The position numbers were made by a program, and so were the translations under genes. Positions 1 to 13,293 of a DNA stretch of 64,000 bases are shown here, piece by piece (positions within the stretch are counted from its first letter, which is position 1; every line of letters starts with the position of its first letter). Under the pieces are notes generated by a model, which searched no databases, was not told the origin of the DNA, and saw only the letters and a list, made by a program, of their open reading frames with translations. The DNA comes from Heterohyrax brucei (taxonomy: Eukaryota > Chordata > Mammalia > Hyracoidea > Procaviidae), in NCBI GenBank assembly GCA_028571685.1, contig CM053166.1, positions 60,474,111-60,538,110 of the forward strand, given 5' to 3'.

Positions 1-60
1 TAAAGTCAAACTGTCACAGGCTTTCCTAGTCAAATGACCCATGGTTTCTTTGGTGATATA

Positions 61-105
61 CCAGCCAGCCAAGTGCTGTCAAATTGGATCCAACTCATGG
101 CGACC
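61..105 (-). repeat. AfroSINE 3'-part fragment
   Basis: A short antisense fragment carries the SINE landmark 'gccaagtgctgtc...ggatccaactcatggcgacc', the reverse complement of the 3' half of the AfroSINE. The tRNA-like head is missing, as expected for a 5'-truncated retrocopy. The flanking 106-300 shows nothing recognisable. Confidence 0.7.
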
Positions 106-299
106 TCAAAAACTCAGTTTTTGTTGCTGCTGATTGTTTTATTTTTGTTTTAAATCTGTTTAATGTCAGTCATCTACACATGCCAGTAGTCACCCATGTA
201 GTTCTCTTCTAGGTATCTTTTGACTTAAATGAACAGAACACCAGATTATTAATCTTTGATGGGAGAACTACATTTTTACACATTTGTAATAATCAGGAT

Positions 300-615
300 A
301 GGTTAGTTCAAGCTGCAGTAACAAGCAAATACAAACGTTCAGCAGCTTAAAAAGTAGAGGTTTATTTCTCGCTTGTGCTACATGTCATTGAAGGTCATCT
401 GGGCGATGCACTCCACGTGCACTCACTCTGGTACCCAAGTCAGAAAAAAAGAGCATAGTGAATCACACTTGTGGATCTGAGAGCTCCTTCCTTAAAGATA
501 CACATTGTATCTACTCACATCTCACTTACTGTCAGTGCAAGTCAGATGGGTACAAGTTATTTCAAGTGGAAAGGAAGCAAACCCTGCCAAGTGTCTGAGA
601 AGGGGAAAGTTCAGG
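300..615. repeat. Possible ancient interspersed repeat, family not determined
   Basis: The stretch starts with 'ctgcagtaacaagcaaatacaaacgttcagcagctt' and contains a 'gaggtttatttctcgct' block. It resembles antisense copies of old mammalian LTR-type repeats, where such a block is the reverse complement of a polyadenylation signal region. I could not assign a family. The following 620-940 shows no gene or clear repeat. Confidence 0.3.
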
Positions 616-944
616 AATATTTGTGAAGAGCATAAATAACTATTACAAACTCCTTGGACTTTTGCATGACCTAAGTGAAAGGTTTTCAACTATGGAAGTG
701 ATGGTATCTTCTACAAGCCAGATCATATAAATCGGATGGTTTTATTTAGAGAAATAATTGCATTTGGATAATAATATTAATATTAGTATTAATTCCTTTG
801 TTCCTTTTATAAGTACATTTTGCCCCATGATTCCTCTCTTACCCCATCCCTTTGGGCACCCCGAACTTAGTGAGAGAAGGATACAGCAGAACAACAGACT
901 AAGCTCTCAGGTGGGTTGGAAGTTGGTAAGGGATTTAAAAAAAC

Positions 945-2290
945 ATTATTTATTTATTTATTTTGTGTGTGTGTGATTAAGAGTAAGTATACAACCCAAG
1001 GGTTTCCATGAGTCAGATCCGACTCAACAGCACTTGGCATATAATCCAAATTAAATTCACGTGCCCGCCTATCTGCAGCTCCTTCTGCTCTCCTAGTGCA
1101 GTGAAAGAACAGCTCTCCTTTTCATTCTATATATGTCATATCCTCTTAACAATCTCCTCTCCACCCTCTCCTCTCCCTTTCAGTAAGAGGCCAGTAAGAC
1201 AGCGTCCTATAGATGCATAGATTCATAAAGTACACACGTCATATGGTTGCATCGTTTCCCCAAGTCCCAGTCCATTCTTGTCCGAAGACTTGACCTCAGT
1301 AATGTTTTCTGGTCAGGTGCAGCAGCAGGGCTAGGGGCCAGGCTCCTAGTGGAATCCCATGGCTTCGAGACCATCAATTGCAGTCTTTTAGTGGAGTCCT
1401 TGAGGCGTACCTTCTTTTTCTCTTGTGGCCACTGGGACTTGACATTGTATGTCCTATCATAATTGTCTTTAGTGGTGGCCAGGCACCATCTGGTTCTTCT
1501 GGTCATATGTTGGTACAGTCATCCATTCACATGGGTCCTTCTGTCTCCTTGGCTCCTTTTCCTCTGTGTCTTTTTTGCTTTTGGTGATCGTCTGTTTGGA
1601 CCATTAAGTGTACCTCAGATGGCAGCTTGCTAGCTTTTAAGACACCAGATGCCACTCACCAATATGGGATGCAAAAGACTCACTTAGCAATAGGCTAGTT
1701 AGGCCAATTGACTCTAATGTCCCCTGAGAGAATGGTCCCCAGAACCCCTGCCCTGCTACTCTATTCTTGCAATATTGGGTTAAGATTGGGAGAGTTTTCA
1801 GTTTATGTTGAAGTCCAGTTAAGTTGATCTTTCAACTGTGTGTTGTCACTGCTTTCACCCAACAAATTTCCATCATCTAATCTATGACCAGTCCTTTCCC
1901 TCTTTCCCTTCCCTTGCAGCCATCAGTCTTTTCTTCTGTACATGAGTCTACTTTTTAGTCCTTATTGTAGGGGTCTTATACAATATTTGTCCTTGTGCCA
2001 CTGACTGATTCCACTCAGCATAAGGTCTTCCGATTGAAACCAGGTTATGGATGCCTCCTAAAATCATTATTGTACTTTATCGTTGCATAGTGTTCCACTG
2101 AGTATATGTACCATAGTTTGCTTATCCATTCATCTGTTATTGAGGATATAGACTGATTCCATCTTTTAGCTATTGTGGGCTGTGCTGCAATAAACAGTCG
2201 TGTGCTTGTATCTGTTCATATGACTATCCTTGACTCTGTAGGATATCTTCCAAGCAGTGGGATTACTGAATCAAATAGTATATCTATTTT
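945..2290 (-). mobile_element. L1 LINE, 5'-truncated (3'UTR plus end of ORF2)
   Basis: This is an antisense L1. A T-rich tail region near 945-975 is followed by the same 3'UTR landmarks seen in the next element: 'tgcctatctgcagctccttctgctc', 'agatggcagcttgctagcttttaagacaccagatgcca' and the C-terminal end of ORF2 ('attgtgggctgtgctgcaataaacag'). It stops abruptly at about 2290, where the poly-T of the next L1 begins. Only about 300 bp of ORF2 remain. A small AfroSINE tail interrupts its 3'UTR. It cannot encode a functional protein. Confidence 0.85.
1000..1042 (+). repeat. AfroSINE tail fragment inside L1 3'UTR
   Basis: The string 'gggtttccatgagtcagatccgactcaacagcacttggc' breaks the L1 3'UTR between sequences that are contiguous in the neighbouring L1 copy at 2300-2345. 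It matches the 3' tail of AfroSINE/RTE. About 40 bp survive. Confidence 0.65.
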
Positions 2291-3271
2291 AAGCTTTTTT
2301 TTAATTGTGGTTGAGTGAATGTGTACAATCCAGTTTAATTTGCATTCCTGCCTATCTGCAGCTCCTTCTGCTCTTCTTGCCTAGTGACAGCACATTCCTT
2401 CTTTCTGTTCTATATATGTCATATCTTCTTAACAATCTCCTGCTCCCTCCTCTCCACCCTCTCCACTCCCCTATAGTAAAAGTCCAGAAGAACAATATCC
2501 TATACATGCATAGAACCATAAAGTGCACAAATAATGTGGTCACTCTGTGTCCCCCAGTCCAATTCATTCCTGTCTGAAGACTTGAACTCAGTGATGATTT
2601 ATATTCAGGGGCAGCATCAGATCTAGGGGCCATAGTCCCAGGGGAATTCCCAGCCTTTTGACCACCAATTGTGGTCTTTTAGTGAAGTTCTTAGAGTGCA
2701 CCCCTTTATTTCTAGTGTCGCCACTGGAACTCAACATTGTGAGCCCCATCATGGCTGTCATTGGTGATAGCCGGGCACCATCTGGTTCTTCTGGTCACGT
2801 ATTGATGTAGTCACCCATTCATGTGTGTCTTTCTATCTTCTGAATTCTCTTTGTCCCATGTCATTGTTGTCCTTGGTAATTGTCTACTACGGATGAGTTG
2901 GGAACATTTGGTGTACCTCAGATGGCAGCTTGCTAGCTTTTAAGACACCAGATGCCACTCACCAATACAGGGTGCAGAGGACTCTTTCAGCAATAGGCTA
3001 GCTATGCCAATTGGCCTCAGAGTCCTCTGAGAGCATGGTCCCCAGACCCCTGCAACTGCTCCTCTGTCCTTGCAATGTGGGGTTAAGACTGGAAGAATTT
3101 TCAGGTTATGTTGAAGTCCAGTTAAATTGATCTTCTTTCTAATGTGTCACTGCTTTCACCCAACCAAATTTCTATCAACTAATCTGTGACCAGCCCTCTC
3201 CCACTCTCCCTCTCTTCCCTTGCAGCTGTCAAAGAGTCTTTTCTTCTGTACATGAGTCTGTTTTTAAGTCT

Positions 3272-6200
3272 TTATAGCAAGGATCTTATACAATATTTGT
3301 TCTTGTGCCACTGACTACTTTCACTCAACATAATGTCTTCCAATTGAAACCAGGTTATGAAATGCTTCCTGAAACCATCATTGTTATTTATCACTGCATA
3401 ATGTTCCATTGAGTATATATACCCTAGTTTACCTATCCATTCCTCTGTTGTTTGGCATCTGGGTTGATTCCATCTTTTTGCTATTGTGGACTGTGCTGTG
3501 ATAAACATTTGTGTGCATGTACCTGTTCATGTGACTGACCTTGCTTCTGTAGGATATATTCCAAGCAGTGAGATTACTGGATCAAATGGTATGTCTGTTT
3601 CCAGCTTTTTAAGGAAGCACCAGATTGCTATCCAAAGAGGTTGTACCATTTTGCAATCCCACCAGTAGTGTAGGAGAGTTCCAATTTCTCCACAGCCTCT
3701 CCAGCATTTGTTATTTTGTGTTTTTTGGATCATGGCCAACTGTGTTAGGGTGAGATGCTATCTCATTGCAGTTTTGATTTGGATTTATTTAATAGCTAAG
3801 GATTGTGAGCATTTCCTCATGAGTTTTTTGGCTTCCTGGATATCCTCTTTGGTGAAGTGTCTGTCTATCTCCTTTGCCCATCAATTAATTGGGTTATTTA
3901 CCTTTTTCTTGTTGATATTTTCAAGCACCTTGTAGATTACATAGATCAGACATTGGACTGACATGTAGTGACCAAATACCCTTCCCCCTTCTGTAGGTGG
4001 TCTTTTAATTCTTCTGATAAAGACTTTGGATTAGCAAAAGTGTTTGATTCTTAGTAGTTCCCATTTATCTATTTTCTCTTCTGTTGGTCATGCTTTGTCA
4101 GATTTTGAAATCTGTCTATGTTGTGTATTAAAACTTCCATTGTTGATCTTATTTTTTCTTGAATGATCTTTATCGGTTTACATTTGATACTTAGTCTTTT
4201 ATCCAGTTTAAGTCGGGTTTTGGGTAAGGCGTGACATATGGGTCTTGTTTCAACTTTTGCAGATGAATATCCAATTTTTCCAACACTATTTGTTAAAGAG
4301 ATCTTTTTACCCCAGTTTAAAATCTTAGGGCCTGTGTCTAATATCAACTGTTCATAGGGTCTCAACTTTATTCCATTGGTCTATACGACTCTTTTTGTAC
4401 CAGTACCAGGCTGTTTTGACAACTGCGGCAGTATAATAGGTTCTAAAGTTGGGTAGTGAGAGGCCTCCTAGTATCTTCTTCTTCTTCAGTAGTGCTTTGC
4501 TTATCTGGTTTTTTTCCCCCCTGTCCAAACAAAGTTGGTGATTTGTTTCTCCATCTCATTCAAAAATGTCACCGGAATTTGTATGGAGATTGCATTGTAT
4601 ATGTAGATCGCTTTGGGTAAACTAGACATTGTCACAATGTTAAGTCTTCCTGTAGTAGGTTTCTCCATTTTATGTAAGTCACTCTTGGTTTCTTGCAATA
4701 AGGTCTTGCAGTTCTTTTTGTATAGGTCTCTTAATTTCTGTAGTTAGATTTATTCCTAGGTATTCCATCTTCTTGGGTCTCTAGTAATGGTATTGATTTG
4801 GTGATTTCTTCTTTGATGACCTCTTTGTTGGTATAAAGGACTCCTACGGATTTACTTATGCTTATCTTGTATCCTGATACTTTCCTGAAATCTTCTATTA
4901 GTTCAAGTAGTTTACTCATGGATTCTTTAGGATTCTCTGTATATACAATCCTATCATCTGCAAATAGGGAGATTTTTACATCTTCTTTGCTGATGTGGAT
5001 GCCCTTTATTTCTTTGTCTTGTCTAATTGTTCTGGGTAGAACTTCTAGTATAATGTTGAACAGAAGTCGAGAGAGTGGGCGTCCTTCTCTAGTTCCCGTT
5101 CTCAAGGCGAATTGTTTCATTCCCTCTCTATTCAGGATGATATAGGCAGTTGGCTTTGCGTACATGGCCCTCATTGGGTTGAAGAATTTGCCTTATAGTC
5201 CTATTTTGCTGAGAGTTTTTAGCATGAACCATCCTTGCATCCCTGGTAGGAAGCCAACTTGGTCATAATGAATTATTATTCTTTTTTGATATGTTTTTGA
5301 ATTCTAGTGCCGAAGATTTTGTTGAAGATTTTTGCATCTAGGTTAATGAGTGATATTGGTCTGTAATTTTCCTTTTTTGTGGGGTCTTTTCCTGGCTTTG
5401 GTATCAGGGTTATGCTGACTTCATAGAATGAATTTGGGAATATTCCATCCTTTTCTTTGCTGTAAAATAGTCTTAGCAGTATTGCAGTTAACTCTTCTCC
5501 AAAAGTTTGGTAGAATTCTCCAGTGAAGCCATCTGGGCCAGGGCTTTTTTTTGGTTGGTAGTTTCTTGATGACTTTTTCAATCTCTTCCTTTGTGATGGG
5601 TTTATTAAGTTGTTCCGCTTCTCGTTGTGATAATTTTGTTAGGTGATATGAATCTAGAAATTTGTCCATTTCCTCTAGGCTTATAATCCGTTAAAGTACA
5701 ATGTTTTGCAGTATTCTGTTATGACACTTTTGATTTCAGTTGGGTCTGTTTGTGGCAACTTCCATCTCACTTCTCATTTGGGTTATTTGTTTCCTCTCCT
5801 GTTTTTCTTTTGTAAGTTTAGCCAATGGTTTATCAATTTTGTTGATCTTTTCAAAAAACCAGCTTTTGGTCTTCTCAGTTTTTTCAATTGTTCTTCTGTT
5901 TTCTAATTTATTTAGTTCTGCTCTAATCTTTATTATCTGTTTGCTTCTGCTGACTGACGTGTTCCTCTGTTGCTCTCTTTCTACTTGTTCAAGCTGTAGG
6001 CTTAATTCTTTGGTTTCTTTCTTCCTTCCTGCTGTGTGAATTAATAAAGATAAAGTGACCTCTGGGCACTGTTTTTGCTGTATCCTATAGGTTCTGGTAG
6101 GATGTGTTTTCATTCTCATTTGATTCCACAAATTTCTTTATTTCATCCTTGATTTTTTCTATAACCCTTGACTTTTTGAGGAGGGTGTTGTTCAGTTTCC

Positions 6201-6946
6201 AAGAGTTCCAATTTCTATCTATGGTTTTTCTGCTATTGATTTTGACTTTTATGGCTTTATCATCTGAGAAGATACTTTGCAATAATTCAATGGTTTTGAT
6301 TTTATTGAGATTTGCTTTATGTCCTAGCACAAGGTCTATTCTGCAAAATGTTTCAGGTGCATTGGAGAAGAAAGTGTTCATATCTGTTGATGGATAAAAA
6401 GTTCTGTGTAAATCTGTGAAGTCTAGTTTGTTAATTGTCACAATAAGATCTTCTGTGTCTTTACTGAGCTTTTTTATGTATGATTTGTCCATTACTGAAA
6501 ACGGAGTGTTGAAGTCTCCCACTATTATTGTGGAGTGATCTTTCTCATTTTTCAATGTAGTCAGTGTTTCTTCAGTTTATTTAGATGCTCTGATATTGGG
6601 TGCAAAAATACTTAATATTGTTAAGTCCTGCTTGTGTATTGAAACTTTCATCAGTAAATAGTGACTACCCTTGTCCACGATAGTGGATTTTACATTAAAA
6701 TCTATTTTATCTCAGAATAGTATTGCCACACCTTATCATCTTTGTATATTGTTAGCTTGGCATATTATTCCATTCTTTAATTTTCAGTTTGGTCATATCT
6801 TTAAGTCTAAGGTGTGTTTCTTGTGCACAACTTATAGATGGTTTGTGTCTTTTGATCCAGGATATCACTCACTGTCTCTTTATTGGAGCTTTCAATCTGT
6901 TTACATTCAGTGTAATTATTAATAGGCATGTGTTCATTGCTGTCAT
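3272..6946 (-). pseudogene. L1 ORF2 (endonuclease-reverse transcriptase), broken
   Basis: Read on the minus strand, the fragments line up in ORF2 order. The start region is near 6946 (methionine followed by a threonine-rich stretch). The apurinic-type endonuclease follows with the VGDFNTP motif near 6520. Next comes the RT domain with [16 protein letters not shown] (about 5530), [18 protein letters not shown] (about 5330) and the catalytic FADD box (about 4960). The C-terminus with EHYAVINNNDGF ends at 3272. The span of about 1225 codons fits the usual L1 ORF2 length of about 1275. Open stretches of 60-160 codons alternate between frames, so several indels and stops separate the domains. No active protein is possible. 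Confidence 0.85.
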
Positions 6947-7299
6947 TTTGACGTATTTATTTATGCGTTGGTGTTTTCTATGTTGTTCTTAATATTCTGT
7001 TCTTGGTCATTCTTTATAAGTTGGCTTTTCATCTTTTTCAGTATTGGCTTTGTGGTTGTTGAGACTCCTGTATTCAGTTACTTGTTTTGATATGTTGCAT
7101 TGTTATTGTGCTTTGCAGCTACCCCTATGTTCCCCCTTACTACTCTAAGTTTAAACCCAATTTTAACTTCTGGATATCCTGTTAACTTTCTCTCCCTCTG
7201 AAAGGACTATAACTACTTTAGTGTATCCCTCTTTTTTAGTGCGATGGTGTCATAGTTGTGTAGGTTTCTGGATGCTGTGTCCCACATTACCTCCTTAAA

Positions 7300-8290
7300 T
7301 ACATACTTAATGGTTTTATTTTCCTAAACAAAGAGCTTCTTTCGGTATTTCTGGTAGTTTTTGATTTGGTTTTTACAAAGCCTCTAAGCTTCTGTTTATC
7401 TGTGAATGTCTTAGTTTCATCTTCAAGACAGTTTTGTAGCATATATAATTCTTGGTTGGAAGTTTTTCTCCTTCAGTGCTTTGAACGTGTTTTCCCACTG
7501 CTTTCTTGCCAACATCGTTTCCACCAGCAAGTCAGACAAAAGCCCACAGGGTTTCCCTCTGAATGTTAGCTTTGTTTTGAGGCTTGCTGCCTTTAAAAGA
7601 ATCTGTGTTATGTTTCATTTTATTAAAGCTTGATTATAACACATCTTGATGCATTTCTCTTGGGGTTTAGCTTCTGTGGCATTTGATACATGTCTTGGAT
7701 AACTGTGTTCTCTTCTTTCATAATTTCAGGGAAGCTTTCTGTCAGCAACTCAACAACAATACTCTGTGTTTTCAGCTATCTCTCCCTGTTCAGGAGCACT
7801 CTAAATAATTGTAGATTATTCCTCTTTATACAGTCCCACATGTTTCTTAATGCTTCTTCATTTTTCTTATTTCTTTTCTCTTAATTCTCTTCATAAATGC
7901 TGGTGTCAGTTGCTCTGCCTTCAAGGTCCCTAACTCTGACTTCCATCCTCCTCAATTATACTCTTTTGCTTTGGATTGACTTGTCTAATTCTGTAATTTT
8001 GTTACTGATTTGTTGGATTTCAGATCACTGATGTTCCATGGGTTCAAATCACTTGAGTAATTTTGCATTTTGCTTTGTTTCATTTTGTTTAATCTCTAAG
8101 ATTATGTATATGTAATTTTTTGTACTCAGTCTCTGATAGCTTCAGAAAGCCTCCTTCATCTGGGAAGTTTTTTGTTTCTTTATTTTAAGAGTTTTCTGGG
8201 GCCACAGTGGGTTGTTTATTTCAATTCTTAGACATGAATTGTTCCCTTCAGACCATCTAGATGATGTTTAATTTCTCTGGTGTTACCTCA
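7300..8290 (-). pseudogene. L1 ORF1 (RNA-binding protein) remnant
   Basis: The reverse complement of 7700-7760 matches the plus-strand L1 ORF1 at 47760-47820 (the '...gaaaacctgctgacagaaaacttctc' block). Further matches extend on both sides, including the coiled-coil-coding part near 7900-8050. The frame is destroyed. Limits are approximate and come from comparison with the copy at 45260-53367. Confidence 0.6.
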
Positions 8291-9394
8291 GCCAGAGCTG
8301 AGGCATAGTTCTGAGAATCAAGTTGGTCATCAGCCACCTCTGTGTACTCTAGTGACTGGCCTCAGTCGACTCTCTAGAGTGGCAGGCTCCACCTCCTCTT
8401 TTGTAAAGTTGGCACCCTACTTATGAAGCCACTAGAGGGCTGTGAACTGACCCTGTGATGTAGGTCAGTAAAGGCTGGAACAGATGCCACCAGGCTGCTC
8501 AGCAGTTATTTCTCCAGGAAGTAGTCTTTTAAAAAATTTAGGAGCTATCTGACAGCTGCCAAAATCAGTCGGGCTGTCAGGTGTGGCAGGCCTCACCTTC
8601 AGGCTGGCAACAGAAGTACCTTTTAAGCCGTCCCCAGATGCTATGATCCATTCAAAGCATGGAGGTGTTACAGCCTTGCTGCTGTCTTCAGCAGGGCCCT
8701 ATCCATAAGGTAACACTGTAGTAAATACAGACTTTCTGCTGGAAAAGTGCTTTATGGACTGCCATTGCTTCTCAGCTTGGCAATTAGCCCTGCTGAGGCC
8801 TCCAGTTGGGTTATTCTGCCTCCCAGCTGACCAAGATGCTGTCCCAGCTGAGCTACCCTTACCACTGCAGACAGCATAATCTAGGGCAAATCTCAGAAAA
8901 GAGGGAGGTAAGCAGTGGTGTCCTCAGTCAGCATTTAGGCTCTCAAAACATGGCTATTCCATGCACTGTCTCTCTGCTGCACTATACACCATCTGCAGTT
9001 CAGCATGTTTGCCAGCTCATGCCATCCTCCATCTCCTGGGTAACAAAAATAAAAAAGGACAGATAAAAACATCAGTACCTTCAATCTGCCCAAACAGCAA
9101 GATAGCAGGAGCAGATCTCAGTGCACTCTGCCTCATCAAAGAGAGGAGGTTTTCTGTTTAGTGGTGTTCAGTCCAATCTGACAACCCTGTGTCATATCCT
9201 AGGGCCCAACGGGTGTCCAGAGTGTTCTGTTCAGTATCAATCCAGATCTTAGTTTTCAGAGGTAACTGAGGAGATATGTGTCTAGTCCTCCATCTTGGCT
9301 CCACCTCTCTCCAAATACATTCTTGAAACTCCTAGCAGAAACAGCACGTTGAAAGGATAAGTTTTTGAGTCTCAACAACTTGACATTTGAGTAC

Positions 9395-9751
9395 TGTGGG
9401 GACACAAAATGTAAGGTGTTTTACTTAGGCCTTCCAACCTGTATAGGCCTTCTGCAGAAAAGTGATTCAGCAGTATGACATACCCTGTTTATGCCCAGCT
9501 TGGCCTTGAGGGCTCAAATCTGGCAGCCAGCCACCTTTGTGTAAAACTGTTATATAAGTTCATTGTGCCATGAGGCACAGTCTCTTTTCTGCTGCCACTG
9601 GCTACTCATTTCTACCTGAGATGCTGTGCTGTCTTGCTGTGCCTTTGCACCAATAAACCTGCCCTGAGCACTTTCTCAGAGCCTCTGTCATTACTGGGTC
9701 TGCCCAAATCTTGAAATTGCATCCCTGGTCTTGAGTACCTGTGTTGTGATA
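9395..9751 (+). repeat. 5' LTR of class III-like ERV
   Basis: It starts 'tgtggggacaca' and ends 'gttgtgata', and pairs with a second copy at 12948-13293. It carries AATAAA near 9651 ('caccaataaacc'). A 5-bp duplication 'agtac' lies just before it (9390-9394) and just after the partner LTR (13294-13298). A 5-bp duplication fits ERV-L/MaLR-type integration. The two LTRs differ at roughly one site in six by eye and there is one indel of about 13 bp, so the insertion is old. Confidence 0.85.
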
Positions 9752-12700
9752 AGTGGTGCAGTGTGCAGGGCTCAGTACAGACTAGTATGGCAACTGAGCA
9801 GGGACAAGAAGGCTGGCCACCCCCTAGCATGTAGTTTCCTGCTTGTGACAGTCCTGGTAGCTTGGCCCCCACTCCATGACTGGCCAGAAGTAGATGGGAT
9901 ACCAGCTAGTGTTGATAAAGCCCTGCACACTGTTGGAGAAACTTTGCAGTAAAAAGAAGCCAATGCTTGTGGCACAATGGGCCAGATCTTTCTTACAGCC
10001 TTGAGGGTAGTTATAGAAGCAGAGCTGAAGGTGCATACTGGGGCACTAGCACTGCAAAGTTGATGTGGACAACCTCTAGGAGCATCTTTGATAGCAACAG
10101 CAGTGAGCGAGCTGCATTGGAAACTCAGCCTTCTCTCCTAATTTCCCCGCAGTTCCCATGAGAAAGCAGCTCCCCCCAATCACAGCACAACCTTCAGACA
10201 AGAAGGAAGTGTCCCTGAGGAGAAGGGGGTTGTATACTTGCCCTTTGGTGACCAAGAAGGTCAAAACTCAGTGCCCATGGGTGGGGATGCCCCAACATAG
10301 ATTGTGGATCATTCGGTTGTTGTGCCGTATACCCAGTCAGAGCTCATGGGTTTAGCTTGTGAATTTTGCCGGGGCGGGGCAGGGGAGGTGCTTAGGCTGT
10401 ACATGCTGCAGTGCTGATCAAGGCCAGGAACAGGTAATCTTAGTGAGGATGTCAGGACTCGAGCCCTGCTGAGTTGTTGGGGTGGCAGCCCACATTTGCA
10501 AGTGCAGCTGCAGTTGTTCACTGTGCCTTATAACAGACAACTCCTACAAGTTCAGAGGTTCCCACGATGGGGCAAAATTGTGGTCGTGTCCTGATAGCCC
10601 AGCTCATGCTGTTCAGGCCCAGGATGGCATACTCTCTGAATGACACTGATAAGGTAGCCCTGCCATTTCCAGGTCCCTGGAGTCAACCCCTCCCTCTGGA
10701 AACTGTTTCTGAGGCTAAAATTTTGGGCTCTGTGGAGTGCAAGAGGTGGGCCAAAGGGCTGAGGGGTGCTTGGCACTGAGGATGAGGATTCTGCCCTGAC
10801 AGGGGCCTGAAGCAGGTGGACCCTGACGCAGCCAGAGCCCGAGGCAAGAGCTGACAAGCAAGCATCTTGGTCCTGAGTCAGTGCACAGGACTGCTGCCCC
10901 TGATCATTCATCAGAAGTGCCGGGTGTGGGCCCTGGAGGTGTTCAACAGAAGACAGAGACCCCAGAGAGGAAAAAAGAACCTCTCAAGGTAACCCAATCC
11001 CAAATGTGAGCTGATCTGGTAGCAGCAAGTGTCAGATAGGTAAAGGTAGATGAGAAACCTACTAGTGTGCTGCTGGAGCTGTAGTAGCAATTAAAGCCTG
11101 AACAGAGTAATGCTGCTCCTGAGTTTAAGTACAGGGGAGCAAGAGGAGTGTTCCAACAGACAGAGTAAGAAGAGGCCTGAGCCGTGTAGCTCTGAGATTA
11201 TTTAGAGAATTCCAGTGACCTTGAAGGCTCAGCCATCTGGCAGTCTGTCCAGAATCCAAGCCAAGGTCTCCACACGTGGAGCTGGGGGGTGGGGGGACTG
11301 ATAGGGGCTGGGGACACTATGTGGAACTATTTATTTATTGGTCCTCCTCAAATGTGTAATGTGAGAACATAACAGTGCAAACAATATTCTAGGAATTTAG
11401 ACTATGGCATAGAGCTATAAAACCTGTAGCAGGGGGAGAGGGTTATGCCTAAGTGACCCCAGTGGAACTACCTGCACTGAGGACAGTTGTAATTGTGAAA
11501 AAGTACCATCTCTCACGGGGAACACAAGGAATTTGGGGGAAACTATTGAAGGATTGCTGTGAGTGTAAATATTGAGGTTAGCCTTAGCCTCTTCAACTAT
11601 CTGGTGGAGCCAGTGAAAAAGCCTGATGGCTCCTGGCAAATGGTAGTTGACTGCTGTGAGTTAAATAAAGTAGTGCCACCTGTACATATAGCTGTGCGCT
11701 TCTTGGTTGTGTTAAGTGCTGCAGGCAGATGGGGAAAAGTGACAATAGGTGCAGAGAGTCCTAGAGAAACTGCTGGTGCAGAACGTGCCTGTGGAGGCAT
11801 GAAAACTGTGCTGCAGAGCTGTGGGTGGTGTGAACAGAGAGGGAGAGCTCCACACTCACTCCTCATGGCTGGGAGTGGTGCTGTAGCAAAGGCAGTTGGA
11901 GCTGGAGGTGGCGTGGGGATGTGGTGTGGTGGCTGGAGCCTGAGGGAGCAGTGCAGACAGGTCCCAAGCAGGGGCCTGAGGCTGGAGGGAAGATAAGCAC
12001 ACTCCTACAAGAGAAGAAGCAGTAGGAGAAGCTGCAAGAGATCATCCTGCAGGCTTGGGGCCTGCTGATCATGTACAAAGAAATACAGTTGGTGACAGAC
12101 ATCTGCCAAATGTGCTCTAAGGAGCACCCTCTAAGGGTGTGAAGCACCCCTGAACAGGGGCTGCGACCCCAGAAACTCTGACAGATAGATGCGAATGGCC
12201 GCTGAAGATTACAGTATTCCTTCCCATAGATGCACCCACTGTTCTTAAAGGTGACTTTGTGCTAAGGTCTGACATGAAAGGCCAGGGAGACTACTTTTGT
12301 CAGCTACTGTCTTGTCCCAAGGGGGACAAATGGCTTGTATTTTTCCAGATGGGAAAGATCTCCCTCTATTGAGGTATTTAACATCTCTCTCTTTGTGGTC
12401 ATAGGCTAGCCAATGGAAACACTTTGATTGACTGAGCTTACACCCTGACAGAGGTCTCCAACCGATCAGCTTGTTGGATTTGCCCTCAGTGGTGCAGGAG
12501 GCCTCTCCTTGAGAATTCACCCTGCTACTAAAGAAAATTGAACTTGGTTACGTGAATGAATGGGGATGTGGTGACCCTCACTGGAGTGTCACCTTCCCAG
12601 GTGAAGCATGTGAAGCTCCTGGTGAAAGACTAAGTGGGCCATGCCTGATCTTGGATGGAGTAAGCGGTTTAGGACAGCCTGGGTTGGCTCACAGCTGGAG

Positions 12701-12947
12701 AAGTTGAACTGCGAGACGAAGTCCCCCTGTGCATAGAGCAGGTCACTCTTAGGGTGGGGGCCCATGGTGGATAGACTCTTGTGGGCCTACACAGGCCACA
12801 CTAGTGTGCGGGTTTGTGCTTCTTTGTTGTTGCCTATATTGTTGTTGTGACTTGTAGATCAATATAGCCCCATGCCTCACCCAGAGACCCTTGCAGAAGA
12901 ATTAACGCATAGATTGCACCGTGAGCAAAATACTCTTCAGGGTGTAG
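9752..12947 (+). mobile_element. ERV internal region, heavily degraded
   Basis: About 3.2 kb lie between matched LTRs, shorter than a complete ERV-L interior of some 5-6 kb. The first bases after the LTR ('agtggtgcagtgtgcagg') are where a tRNA primer binding site should be; I could not assign the tRNA. Apart from the RT remnant at 11589-11710, no retroviral protein domain is recognisable. No clear polypurine tract precedes the 3' LTR ('agggtgtag'). Confidence 0.7.
11589..11710 (+). pseudogene. Retroviral RT remnant
   Basis: A plus-strand frame reads VEPVKKPDGSWQMVVDCCEL followed by NKVVPPVHIAV. This is the conserved 'KKPDGSW-R-VDYRELNK-T-P' block at the N-terminal part of retroviral reverse transcriptase, in the form typical of ERV-L-like pol. 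Homology fades quickly downstream and no catalytic YxDD box is found in frame. This fixes the element's orientation as plus, matching the LTR polarity. Confidence 0.7.
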
Positions 12948-13293
12948 TGTGGGGACACAAAGTGGAAGGTGTTTCACTCAGGCCTTCCGACTCTGTATAG
13001 GCCTTCTGCAGAAAAATGATTCAGTACTATGACATATCCTGCTCATGCCTAGCTTGGCCTTGAGGGCTCAAATCTGGCAGCCAGCCACTTTTATGTAAAA
13101 CTGGTATTTTAGCTCGCTGTGCCACGAGGTGCAGTCTCTTGCCCACTGCTTGCAGCCACTCGCTGCAGCCTGAGATGCTGAGCTGTCTTGCTGTGTCTTT
13201 GCACCAGTAAATCTGCCTCAGAGCCTCTGTCGTTACTAGGTCTGCCCAAATCTTGAGCCTGCATTCCTGAACTTGAACACTTGCTTTCAGACA
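12948..13293 (+). repeat. 3' LTR of class III-like ERV
   Basis: This is the partner of the LTR at 9395-9751, with 'tgtggggacacaaagtgg' at the start and 'gctttcagaca' at the end, followed by the 5-bp target duplication 'agtac'. The polyadenylation hexamer is altered here ('caccagtaaat'). Confidence 0.85.

Larger units (their letters stand above)
2291..9312 (-). mobile_element. L1 LINE running from poly-A to 5' end (about 7.0 kb), inactive
   Basis: This antisense L1 begins with poly-T at 2291 (reverse complement of the tail). It then has a 3'UTR, an ORF2 remnant (3272-6946), an intergenic part, an ORF1 remnant (about 7300-8290) and a GC-richer 5'UTR. It ends at 9270-9312 with the reverse complement of 'ggagagaggtggagccaagatggaggactag', the typical opening of mammalian L1 elements. 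Length is close to a full L1. Both ORFs carry many stops and frame shifts, so it is a fossil. No convincing target-site duplication was found at its ends. Confidence 0.85.
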